The position numbers and the translations under genes were made by a program. From an uncultured Eubacterium sp. (GTDB lineage Bacteria > Bacillota > Clostridia > Lachnospirales > Lachnospiraceae): 64,000 nt of DNA. Under the pieces are notes generated by a model. The model did not search any database. It saw only the letters and a program-made list of their open reading frames with translations, and had not been told where the DNA came from. How positions within the stretch are numbered: the first letter of the stretch is position 1; each line of letters begins with the position of its first letter. The DNA lies in assembly GCF_934295145.1 (NCBI RefSeq), contig NZ_CAKRAS010000005.1, positions 1 to 64,000 on the forward strand, written 5' to 3'. Shown here piece by piece: positions 36,541 to 44,804 of the stretch.

Positions 36541-38508
36541 ATGAAATTAAACAAGGCAATCATGGTGCTGGCAACAGCTGCCCTGCTCACGGGTATGTGT
36601 TCTGTGCCTGCGTTGGCAAAAGATGCTTCTGCCACTGTACCTGTGACAGGGACGCAGGAAGAAAAAACGGATGCGGAACAGCAGGAAATGTGGATTCGAC
36701 ACAATGGACATATAGATGATGTCAAAGAGTATGAAGTAGTGAAAAGTGAGGATACAGACTCTGTTTATCAGAAGATAAAGTATACCTGTACAGAAACGGG
36801 AAAGGAATATACCGCTACAGTACATACGGATGAAGCAAAGCATATCTGGAGTGACAAGTACACCATCGATCAACCTGCTACACCGGATCAGAAAGGGACA
36901 GAAAGCAAACATTGTACCGATGAAAAATGTGAGGCAGTGAGTGATGTAAAAGAAGATGTAGACTGGGTTCCGGTGGCATCTATCTCATTTGGTGTAAAGG
37001 AAGTACATGTAACAGATGCCACACCATTTGAACTGGATACAGTTGTTTCACCGGAAAATGCATCAAACCAGGATCTGATCTGGGAATCTTCTGATCCGGG
37101 TGTTATTGCGGTAGATGCACAGACAGGTACCATTACACCGATGAAAAATGGTACCGCTACGATTACGGCATGGGATTCAGAGAAAAAGGTATCAGCATCC
37201 GTTAATGTAACAGCTGACATGGTCAATGGCATTATCAAAAACCAGGAAGATGGCAATTGGTACTACTATCACAATGGCTTGATTGACCGTACCTATACCA
37301 ATGTCGCAAAAAATGCAAACGGCTGGTGGTATGTAAAAGATGGTCAGGTAGATTTTTCTTATACTGGTGTAAAAAGTAATGAAAATGGTTCCTGGCGAAT
37401 CGTCAACGGAAAAGTAGATTTCAGCTGTAATGATATCGTAAAGAGTGAAGATGGCTGGTGGTATGTCCGTGGCGGAAAAGTAGATGATAGTCATACTGGT
37501 GTAGATAAAAATGCATATGGTTGGTGGCGTGTTGCTAACGGAAAAGTAGATTTTGACTGCAATAGTGTAGAAAAGAATTCTAATGGCTGGTGGAAAATCA
37601 CAAATGGAGCTGTAGATTTTTCCTATACCGGAGTAGCAAAAAATAGTCTTGGCTGGTGGCGAATTGTCAAAGGTAAAGTAGATTTTGGCTGCAATAGTGT
37701 AGAGAAGAATGAGCTTGGCTGGTGGTATATCCGCGGAGGTAAAGTAGATTTCAGTTATACAGGAGTAGCAAAGAACAGTCTTGGCTGGTGGCGAATCGTC
37801 AACGGAAAAGTAGATTTTAATTGTAATAGTGTAGAAAAAAATAATCTTGGCTGGTGGTACATCCGCGGAGGTAAAGTAGATTTCAGTTATACAGGAGTAG
37901 CAAAGAACAACCTTGGCTGGTGGCGTGTTGCTAACGGAAAAGTAGACTTTGGCTATAATGGTATTGCGGTAAATAGTTATGGAGCTTGGTATATTCAAGG
38001 CGGAAAAGTGGATTTTGGTTACAATGGAAATATGAAGTGGAATGGCACTGATTGTTATATTTCAAACGGAAGAGTGACAATGCAGGGCGTGAGCCCACAG
38101 ATTGCTGCCAGGGCAGCTACCGCATCCAGTGATACAAGTTGGTTAATTGTTACAGATACGTCTGCTTGCAAGGTAGCTGTTTTTGCAGGGGCACAGGGAA
38201 ACTGGTCAACTGTTAAATATATTTCCTGTAGTCCGGGTAAACCTTCTACACCGACAGTAAAAGGAGAATTTAAAGTAACAGGTCGAGGCTTATCCTTTGG
38301 AAAGCCAACCTATGATTGCTGGTATTATACACAGTTCTATGGAGATTATTTATTCCATTCAGTTATTTACAACAAAGGAAGTAAAACAAGTATTCAGGAC
38401 GGACGTCTTGGTATGCAGTTATCTCATGGATGTGTAAGACTTGCTTTAAGTGAAGCAAAATGGATCCATGACAATATTCCAAACGGAACAAAAGTAATTG
38501 TATTCTAA
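36541..38508 (+). CDS. secreted L,D-transpeptidase with Ig-like domain and GWW repeats
   Basis: A 655-residue exported protein. The ATG at 36541 (AAGGTGG site) opens a Sec signal ending near VPALAKD. An Ig-like Big_2 domain follows (about 143-225; ISFGVKEVHVTD, ITPMKNGTATITAWD). About 12 GWW units span 237-515. The C-terminal YkuD domain (533-655) has the catalytic SHGCVRL motif, so 3-3 peptidoglycan cross-linking or anchoring of a wall protein is expected. The GWW array should hold it at the cell surface. The enzyme is C-terminal to the array, the reverse of the next three proteins. Confidence 0.9.
   Translation: MKLNKAIMVLATAALLTGMCSVPALAKDASATVPVTGTQEEKTDAEQQEMWIRHNGHIDDVKEYEVVKSEDTDSVYQKIKYTCTETGKEYTATVHTDEAKHIWSDKYTIDQPATPDQKGTESKHCTDEKCEAVSDVKEDVDWVPVASISFGVKEVHVTDATPFELDTVVSPENASNQDLIWESSDPGVIAVDAQTGTITPMKNGTATITAWDSEKKVSASVNVTADMVNGIIKNQEDGNWYYYHNGLIDRTYTNVAKNANGWWYVKDGQVDFSYTGVKSNENGSWRIVNGKVDFSCNDIVKSEDGWWYVRGGKVDDSHTGVDKNAYGWWRVANGKVDFDCNSVEKNSNGWWKITNGAVDFSYTGVAKNSLGWWRIVKGKVDFGCNSVEKNELGWWYIRGGKVDFSYTGVAKNSLGWWRIVNGKVDFNCNSVEKNNLGWWYIRGGKVDFSYTGVAKNNLGWWRVANGKVDFGYNGIAVNSYGAWYIQGGKVDFGYNGNMKWNGTDCYISNGRVTMQGVSPQIAARAATASSDTSWLIVTDTSACKVAVFAGAQGNWSTVKYISCSPGKPSTPTVKGEFKVTGRGLSFGKPTYDCWYYTQFYGDYLFHSVIYNKGSKTSIQDGRLGMQLSHGCVRLALSEAKWIHDNIPNGTKVIVF
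37250..38062 (+). repeat. GWW repeat array of the L,D-transpeptidase
   Basis: About 12 units of 22 residues. Units alternate between a GWWRI..NGKVDF.CNSVEKN type and a GWWYIRGGKVDFSYTGVAKN type, giving a 44-residue (132-nt) super-repeat that is nearly identical at DNA level between about 37620 and 37920. Confidence 0.9.
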
Positions 38509-38524
38509 AAAATGTAAGAAGAAA

Positions 38525-38566
38525 ATGTGGATTTTAGATATAGAAAATCTAAAATCCATATTTTTT
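38525..38566 (+). terminator. terminator of the L,D-transpeptidase gene
   Basis: A perfect 12-bp stem, TGGATTTTAGAT (38528-38539) with ATCTAAAATCCA (38547-38558), is followed by a T-run at 38560-38566. Confidence 0.88.
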
Positions 38567-38572
38567 GTGCTC

Positions 38573-38601
38573 TTGAATATTAAAAAAATGTGGGTTATAA
38601 T
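38573..38601 (+). promoter_or_regulatory. promoter of the SASA esterase gene
   Basis: TTGAAT (38573-38578) and a perfect TATAAT (38596-38601) are 17 bp apart, immediately downstream of the preceding terminator. Confidence 0.72.
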
Positions 38602-38658
38602 ATAAAATTAGTTTAGAGTTAATACAATAGATGAATAGGAAAGGCAAGAAGTGAAGAA

Positions 38659-41151
38659 ATGAAAAATTGGAAAAGACGAATTTCTGCATTACTCTGCGGT
38701 CTTATGATTTTGACATTGACAACAGGAACAGTATATGCAGCAGATGCTTCTGATGAAACATCAAATGTGACACTGGAGACACAGACCGAAAGCGCAGAGC
38801 AGACGGAAGTTGATGAGAGTGAAATTTCAGAACAGTTATTGGAGCCAAATATAAAAATTCAGGAAAATCAAATAACGCTGCGTTATGATGACAGATATTC
38901 CATTTATTCTGATCAGGATCATGAAGAATATAATGACTATAAAATTGATCATGTAACAAATTTAGAGAGCAAATCACATCCAGTGAAAACGGGAGAAGTA
39001 CAGAAGCAGGAATCAGATGAAGTACTTACTCAGACAGATGACAGTAATGTGAGAGCAAGTGGCGTTGGTACAGCACTTCTGGTTTTGGTTCCAAAGGAAG
39101 AAAACAGTGAGGCATTATACGATAAAATTTATGTTCATGTGACTGTGGAAGCAGCACCACTGACGATCATGTATCTAATGGGACAGAGTAATATGGAAGG
39201 TATGTGTTCTGCTAATACGGGCTATCAACTGAATAAGTCAGTGGCCTGTGAGCCGGGAACTGTATATTCAACATATGCGCCAACTGTCTGGAACTGGGCA
39301 AGAAATATTACAGGAATTAATTTTTCTAAAGTATGTAATGCAGGAAATGCGGAGGATTTTGTGACTGGTTCAATGAATGGTGACAGTTCTTTATCAGGAA
39401 AAACACTGGAATATCCATTAAATACTCTGTCTTCAGAGGGTGAAGGAAAAACAGGTCCGGATAGCGCACTGGCTTATGAATGGAACCACTTAACAGGCGA
39501 AAAAGTCTGGACAGTAAATGTGGCTTGGAGTGATACAGCAATTGCAAGCTGGCTTCCGGGACAGAGTGTATATGAGAGAGCAATTACGCTCAGCAAACTA
39601 GCGCAGAAAGTATACGAAGCAGAAATTACATCCGGACATTACACGGAAGGACATCGCCTGATGTATTGGCTCCAGGGAGAAACTGCAGACAGAACGCGAA
39701 GTGCATCTGATTATTATAATGATTTCTATACGATGTACAGCAATATCACAAAGCAGTTAACCATTGAAAAGTGTGGCATTATTATGCTTCGCTCTTCTGT
39801 CGGATCGAAAGAGACCGAGGATGAGCTGGTTATGACTGGACCGAGAGCAGCGCAGTATGGAATTGGTGGAAGTACATCGTCAAAATTAAATAACGTATAT
39901 GTAGTGACAAATGATAACGAAGCATGGGTAAGTGACGCCGGTGTAGGTCAGTATTTTTCAAAATATAATGGTACATTTGATTATCCGATTCGCGATGGAT
40001 TCAGTAAAGTTCCGACAAGGATCACCGATGTTCATTATGATATTCACTATTCTCAGATTGGGCATAATGAAAATGGAATTATGGCTGCAGATGGTATGTA
40101 TCAGATGATGCAAAAGCATGGCCAGGGAGATGTAACAGTTGACTGGCGAGATGCAAATGGAAAAAGTGTAACACAGGTTTATGTGAGACAAAATCATACA
40201 ACAACTCTGGTAGGAGTGACAACTCCGGTATATGGTGCAAAAAATGTAACCTATCGTACAAACGGAAATATTTCCTATGATTCGGAAACCGGTACATTGA
40301 AAGGACTGCAGAAAGGCACCGTTGCAACTGTCAGTGCGATTGTTGGGGGGAAGACGATTCCTCTTTCTGTAACTGTTTTGGATGAATGGGACTATTCAGC
40401 AGAATTAGGAGCTTCTTATACGGGATTGTATAAAGATAATGATCAGTGGATTTATGTACAAAATGGAAAAGCAGATTTTTCTTATACCGGTTTTGTGCAG
40501 AATGAAGATAATTGGTGGTATGTCGAAAATGGCAGAGTGTCTTTTCTGAAAAAGGATGTTATCAAAGGTGTTGTAAATGGAGAAGAAGGCTGGTGGTTTG
40601 TAAAAGACAGTCAGATTCAGTTTGTAGATTCTATTGAGAAAAACAGCAACGGCTGGTGGCGGATTGCCAATGGAAAAGTAGACTTCAACTGCAACAGTGT
40701 AGAAAAGAATGAACTTGGCTGGTGGTATATCCGAGATGGAAAAGTAGACTTTGGTTATACAGGAGTAGCTAAAAATAGCAATGGCTGGTGGCGAATTGTC
40801 AATGGAAAAGTAGACTTTGGCTGCAACAGTGTAGAAAAGAATGCCCTTGGCTGGTGGTACATCCAGGGAGGAAAAGTAGACTTTACATATACAGGAGTGG
40901 CGAAAAACAGCAATGGCTGGTGGCGAATCGTCAATGGAAAAGTAGACTTTAGCTGCAACAGTGTAGAGAAAAATGAACTTGGCTGGTGGTATATCCGAGA
41001 TGGAAAAGTAAATTTTGGATATTATGGAATTGCAAAAAACAGTAATGGCTGGTGGTATATCCGAGGAGGAAAAGTAGATTTCGGATATAATGGAAATGTA
41101 TGGTATCATGGTCATAATTACTGGGTTTCAAACGGTTGGGTAAGAATGTAA
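38659..41151 (+). CDS. secreted SASA-type (sialate O-acetylesterase-like) carbohydrate esterase with GWW repeats
   Basis: An 830-residue exported protein with a signal peptide ending near TVYAAD. The central SGNH-like domain of the SASA family has the nucleophile block GQSNMEG (175-181), the MYWLQGE block (about 334-340) and a late DVHYDIHYSQIGH segment with the likely catalytic Asp/His. An Ig-like segment (about 490-573) and ten GWW units (590-830) follow. It should remove O-acetyl groups from a glycan. Since the locus upstream encodes several O-acetyltransferases, its substrate could be the organism's own surface polymer, or host sialic acid; sequence does not decide. Confidence 0.85.
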   Translation: MKNWKRRISALLCGLMILTLTTGTVYAADASDETSNVTLETQTESAEQTEVDESEISEQLLEPNIKIQENQITLRYDDRYSIYSDQDHEEYNDYKIDHVTNLESKSHPVKTGEVQKQESDEVLTQTDDSNVRASGVGTALLVLVPKEENSEALYDKIYVHVTVEAAPLTIMYLMGQSNMEGMCSANTGYQLNKSVACEPGTVYSTYAPTVWNWARNITGINFSKVCNAGNAEDFVTGSMNGDSSLSGKTLEYPLNTLSSEGEGKTGPDSALAYEWNHLTGEKVWTVNVAWSDTAIASWLPGQSVYERAITLSKLAQKVYEAEITSGHYTEGHRLMYWLQGETADRTRSASDYYNDFYTMYSNITKQLTIEKCGIIMLRSSVGSKETEDELVMTGPRAAQYGIGGSTSSKLNNVYVVTNDNEAWVSDAGVGQYFSKYNGTFDYPIRDGFSKVPTRITDVHYDIHYSQIGHNENGIMAADGMYQMMQKHGQGDVTVDWRDANGKSVTQVYVRQNHTTTLVGVTTPVYGAKNVTYRTNGNISYDSETGTLKGLQKGTVATVSAIVGGKTIPLSVTVLDEWDYSAELGASYTGLYKDNDQWIYVQNGKADFSYTGFVQNEDNWWYVENGRVSFLKKDVIKGVVNGEEGWWFVKDSQIQFVDSIEKNSNGWWRIANGKVDFNCNSVEKNELGWWYIRDGKVDFGYTGVAKNSNGWWRIVNGKVDFGCNSVEKNALGWWYIQGGKVDFTYTGVAKNSNGWWRIVNGKVDFSCNSVEKNELGWWYIRDGKVNFGYYGIAKNSNGWWYIRGGKVDFGYNGNVWYHGHNYWVSNGWVRM
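40430..41135 (+). repeat. GWW repeat array of the SASA esterase
   Basis: Ten ~22-residue units, the later ones alternating GWWRIVNGKVDFGCNSVEKN and GWWYIRDGKVDFGYTGVAKN. The same 44-residue super-repeat as in the neighbouring L,D-transpeptidase indicates recent duplication or exchange between the two genes. Confidence 0.9.
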
Positions 41152-41218
41152 CAGTGAAGGAATGTGGATTATCCAGAGCCCAATATGCTGATTTTAAAGT
41201 AATATGCAAAGTGAAAAA

Positions 41219-41255
41219 TGCTCCAGCTACAGAAATGATAGTTGGAGTATTTTTT
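41219..41255 (+). terminator. terminator of the SASA esterase gene
   Basis: An 11-bp stem with two G-U pairs (41219-41229 with 41239-41249) is followed by six T residues (41250-41255). It ends 15 bp before the acyltransferase start codon. Confidence 0.8.
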
Positions 41256-41270
41256 ATGGAAAGGTTAAGT

Positions 41271-42302
41271 ATGAGTACAGGTGAGCTGATTAGCACTGAA
41301 CGGTTGCAATATAATAACATTGACTTGATAAAATTCATTATGGCTTTTGCTGTAGTTGCAATACATACGAATCCGTTGGTTAATTGTAAAAATGACATAG
41401 TTCAAATTGTATATAATAATATTGTTAACATGGCAGTACCATTTTTCTTTTTGACAACCGGTTTTTTACTTTCAGGGAGAATGTCATTTTCGAACAAAAC
41501 ATCAGATATATCTATATTAGGACATTATATAGGAAAAATACTGAAAATGTATTTTATTTGGATGGTATTATATACCCCGTTAACAATTTATCATGTTTTT
41601 GATAAGAACATTTCTCTTAAAAAAGCTATGTCAACATATTTACAAGGGATATTTTTTACTGGAGAACAATATAATGCTTGGCCGTTATGGTATTTGCTAT
41701 CAACCGTATATACATTGTGCATAGTAATATTATTGTTAAAATTGAATGCTTCAAAAAATAGTTTCTTGATAGTGAGTATAATTTTTTCTGTTATTTCAAT
41801 TGGAATAAGCTGGATTGCAGGAATTGAAAGCAGTAAATATAGTGTTGAAATAGTGCAAAATATAATTGCACATACAGTTTATAACGGGCGTATATTCAGA
41901 GGAATGATATTTATTCCTATAGGTATGTGCTTCAATTTCCAAAAAATATCCTATAATATGAATATTTTAATTATGATAAGTAGTTTTTTTCTAAATTGCA
42001 TTTTAAAGAATTATTTTTTGAGATCATATTTATTGATTTTGACAACAGTAAGTTTTTTTGGAATAATTTTAAATTGGAAATTAATGGATCATCCTGTATA
42101 TCATAAATTAAGAAAGATGAGTACGATTATGTATTTGATTCATATGTATATATGGAGTATCTACTATAAAGTTCTTTATGGAGAAAAAACATACGGATTA
42201 GATAGTTTTATTATTACTTCGCTTTGTGGATGTGTTGTGGCATTACTTTATTTAAAAGTTATTAATAAATTCAAGATGCGAGCTTTTCACAAGAGAAAAT
42301 GA
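41271..42302 (+). CDS. membrane acyltransferase (acyltransferase-3 family), AT-rich
   Basis: A 343-residue integral membrane protein with about ten hydrophobic segments: NIDLIKFIMAFAVVAIHTNP at the start and MSTIMYLIHMYIWSIYY at the end, matching acyltransferase-3 proteins. The ATG at 41271 has AAAGG upstream; longer frames run through the terminator and are rejected. It probably acylates a wall or surface glycan. The gene is clearly more AT-rich than its neighbours and interrupts a run of GWW-repeat enzymes, which suggests separate acquisition. No good promoter is seen between the terminator and the gene. Confidence 0.78.
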   Translation: MSTGELISTERLQYNNIDLIKFIMAFAVVAIHTNPLVNCKNDIVQIVYNNIVNMAVPFFFLTTGFLLSGRMSFSNKTSDISILGHYIGKILKMYFIWMVLYTPLTIYHVFDKNISLKKAMSTYLQGIFFTGEQYNAWPLWYLLSTVYTLCIVILLLKLNASKNSFLIVSIIFSVISIGISWIAGIESSKYSVEIVQNIIAHTVYNGRIFRGMIFIPIGMCFNFQKISYNMNILIMISSFFLNCILKNYFLRSYLLILTTVSFFGIILNWKLMDHPVYHKLRKMSTIMYLIHMYIWSIYYKVLYGEKTYGLDSFIITSLCGCVVALLYLKVINKFKMRAFHKRK

Positions 42303-42312
42303 TATGTTTAGC

Positions 42313-42341
42313 TTGTTCCAGTTTATGTATTGAGTTATACT
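42313..42341 (+). promoter_or_regulatory. promoter of the muramidase-glucosaminidase pair
   Basis: TTGTTC (42313-42318) and TATACT (42336-42341) are 17 bp apart, about 40 nt upstream of the GH25 gene. Confidence 0.6.
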
Positions 42342-42381
42342 AAAAAGTATATAGTTGTTTTTAGAAAGATGAGGTTTACAA

Positions 42382-44778
42382 ATGAAAAGAATTGCAGTAA
42401 TGTGTCTGATTGCTTCTTTGACAATGTCAGTAAGTGGAGTTCCTGCGTATGCGCGGTCTGTGGTTACTACGGGAAATACAGTTAGCACAGTGGAAAAAAC
42501 GGCAGCAACACAGGATGAGGAAGAACAGTCAGCCAAGACTGTAAGTACAGATAAATATCCGGATGACTGGGATGCGGATGATCCGGGAAATGCAAGAGCA
42601 TACATGCAGCAGCATGGAGATGCAGATAATACAGAAGAATCTACTGTGGATGACAGTAATATTGCATTATTCTCTTTGGATAATGTAAATTTAGCTAGAA
42701 GCAGCAGTGGTGTGACGACAACGTGGGAAAATTATACGTTAGATAATAATGGGAATATCACAGGCTCAAAGACGAATACTTATACACATAATCCGGCAAA
42801 TACCAATGGAAAAAGTATTGTAGCAGGAATTGATGTGTCTTATCATAATGGAAATATCGACTGGAATAAAGTAAAAGCATCTGGTGTGGATTATGCCATG
42901 ATCAGGGTCGGATACAGAGGATTTTCCGGTGGAACAATTGCAACTAGAGGAGACAATAAGTTTAAAACTTATATTGAAGGCGCAAAAGCTGCAGGAATAA
43001 AAGTTGGTGTTTATTTCTTTTCACAGGCAATTAATGTGCAGGAAGCAGAAGAAGAAGCTGAGTGGACATTAAATCATATCAAAGATTATCAGATTGATCT
43101 TCCAGTAGTAATAGATTATGAGTATGCCGGAAATACGGATAAGAATGGAAACTCCCTGGAACGTCTGAATAATGCAAATCTGTCAAAAGCGCAGAAAACT
43201 GAAAATGTAACGGCATTTTGTAATAAGGTGACAGCAGCAGGATATCAGGCCATGGTATATTCCAGTTCAAGCTGGCTGGAACATGATCTGGATACCGATG
43301 CACTCGGACAGAAGTATGGAGTGTGGATGGCACGTTTTAATACCCATTCTTACACAGATTCAGAAAAAGGAAAATTCTATGGTGGAAAAATAGATATCTG
43401 GCAGTGTAGCAGCAGAGCCAAAATAGGTGGTATCAGCACTTGTGTGGATCTTGATTATTTATATGAAGAAAATAACAATAATAAGACGGATATTGTGGAA
43501 GATTCGGAGACTGGAGACTGGTATTACACAGTAAATGGAGAGAGAGACGAGACATACACAGGTGTAGCGAAAACAAGTAAAGGCTGGATCCGGATTGAGA
43601 ATGGAAAGGCAAATTTTGATTTCCAGGGAATAGCAAGTAATCAGAATGGAACCTGGTATCTGAAAGATGGAAAGGTAGATTTCGACTATACAGGCTTCGC
43701 TCATGTGGGGGGAGACTGGTGGTATGTAGAAAGTGGTCAATTAAAATACGATAGAACAGATGTCATTGAAGGAACTGTCAATGGGGAATCCGGCTGGTGG
43801 TACGTCGTTGGCGGAAAAGTGACCAGAGATACAACCGTAGCAAAAAACAGCCTTGGATGGTGGCGCATTGAAAACGGAAAAGTAAACTTTAACTTTAATG
43901 GAATCGCCAGCAATGAAAACGGAACCTGGTATCTATCCGGAGGAAAAGTTGACTTTAATTATACCGGTTTTGGCAGTGACGGAACGGACTGGTGGTACGT
44001 AGAAAAAGGCCAGGTAAACTACAATAAGACGGATGTCATGAAGACGACCATTAACGGCGAGACTGCATGGTGGCATGTAGTCGGAAGTAAAGTGACAAAG
44101 GATACAACGGTAGCGAAAAACAGCAATGGCTGGTGGTATATCAAAGACGGAAAAGTAGACTTTGGATACAATGGATTTGCGCAGAACAGCAATGGTTGGT
44201 GGTATTTGGAAAATGGCAAAGTAACATTTCAGAAAAATGATGTCATTAAGGGTACGGTCAATGAGACGAATGGCTGGTGGCATGTAATCGGAAGTAAAGT
44301 GATCTTTGATACAACCGTGGCAAAGAATGGAAATGGCTGGTGGTATATCAAAAACGGAATGGTTGATTTCACACACAGTGGCGTTGAGAAGAATGAAAAC
44401 GGCTGGTGGCGCATCGAAAATGGAAAAGTAAACTTTGGATTTTATGGCTTTGCAGAAAACAGCAATGGCTGGTGGTATCTGGAAGGCGGCAAAGTAACAT
44501 TCCGTAAAAATGATGTTATTAAGGGCACAATTGGTGGTGTCAATGGCTGGTGGCATGTAGTTGGAAGCAAAGTGACCAAAGATACAACAGTGGCAAAAAA
44601 CAGCAATGGCTGGTGGTACATCAAGGATGGAATGGTTGATTTTACTTATAATGGTATCGCACAGAACCAGAATGGCTGGTGGTATCTGGAAGGCGGCAAA
44701 GTAAACTTTGGTTACAATGGAACTGTGACAGCAGACGAAAAAAACTATACTGTAAAAAATGGCAAAGTTAATAAATAA
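42382..44778 (+). CDS. secreted GH25 muramidase with GWW repeats
   Basis: A 798-residue exported lysozyme-type enzyme. After a signal peptide (cleavage near VPAYA) and an acidic linker, a GH25 domain spans about 146-362: GIDVSYHNGNIDW with the first catalytic Asp, MIRVGYRG, GVYFFSQA, and PVVIDYEYAG carrying the Asp/Glu pair. About 18 GWW units fill 374-798. It should cut the beta-1,4 bond between MurNAc and GlcNAc in the organism's own wall or that of competitors. The gene is probably co-transcribed with the GH73-like gene 26 bp downstream. Confidence 0.92.
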   Translation: MKRIAVMCLIASLTMSVSGVPAYARSVVTTGNTVSTVEKTAATQDEEEQSAKTVSTDKYPDDWDADDPGNARAYMQQHGDADNTEESTVDDSNIALFSLDNVNLARSSSGVTTTWENYTLDNNGNITGSKTNTYTHNPANTNGKSIVAGIDVSYHNGNIDWNKVKASGVDYAMIRVGYRGFSGGTIATRGDNKFKTYIEGAKAAGIKVGVYFFSQAINVQEAEEEAEWTLNHIKDYQIDLPVVIDYEYAGNTDKNGNSLERLNNANLSKAQKTENVTAFCNKVTAAGYQAMVYSSSSWLEHDLDTDALGQKYGVWMARFNTHSYTDSEKGKFYGGKIDIWQCSSRAKIGGISTCVDLDYLYEENNNNKTDIVEDSETGDWYYTVNGERDETYTGVAKTSKGWIRIENGKANFDFQGIASNQNGTWYLKDGKVDFDYTGFAHVGGDWWYVESGQLKYDRTDVIEGTVNGESGWWYVVGGKVTRDTTVAKNSLGWWRIENGKVNFNFNGIASNENGTWYLSGGKVDFNYTGFGSDGTDWWYVEKGQVNYNKTDVMKTTINGETAWWHVVGSKVTKDTTVAKNSNGWWYIKDGKVDFGYNGFAQNSNGWWYLENGKVTFQKNDVIKGTVNETNGWWHVIGSKVIFDTTVAKNGNGWWYIKNGMVDFTHSGVEKNENGWWRIENGKVNFGFYGFAENSNGWWYLEGGKVTFRKNDVIKGTIGGVNGWWHVVGSKVTKDTTVAKNSNGWWYIKDGMVDFTYNGIAQNQNGWWYLEGGKVNFGYNGTVTADEKNYTVKNGKVNK
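43500..44770 (+). repeat. GWW repeat array of the GH25 muramidase
   Basis: About 18 units. A three-unit super-repeat of roughly 69 residues recurs: GWWYIKDGKVDF type, then GWWYLE.GKVTF followed by KNDVIKG, then GWWHVVGSKVT followed by DTTVAKN. This differs from the two-unit period of the transpeptidase and esterase arrays. Confidence 0.9.
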
Positions 44779-44804
44779 TAAAGCGCAGTAAAAGAGGGAT
44801 ACTT

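Noticed and set aside
37192..37998. Long open frames on the minus strand opposite the GWW arrays (also 40405-41115, 43933-44556, 46383-46934)
   Set aside because: They mirror the repeat periodicity of the real plus-strand genes, lack ribosome sites, and translate to repetitive PPAK-type strings. They are antisense shadows of the arrays.
41136..41270. 45-residue N-terminal extension of the membrane acyltransferase
   Set aside because: It overlaps the previous stop codon and reads through an intrinsic terminator. ATG 41271 has its own AAAGG site and gives the normal family N-terminus.
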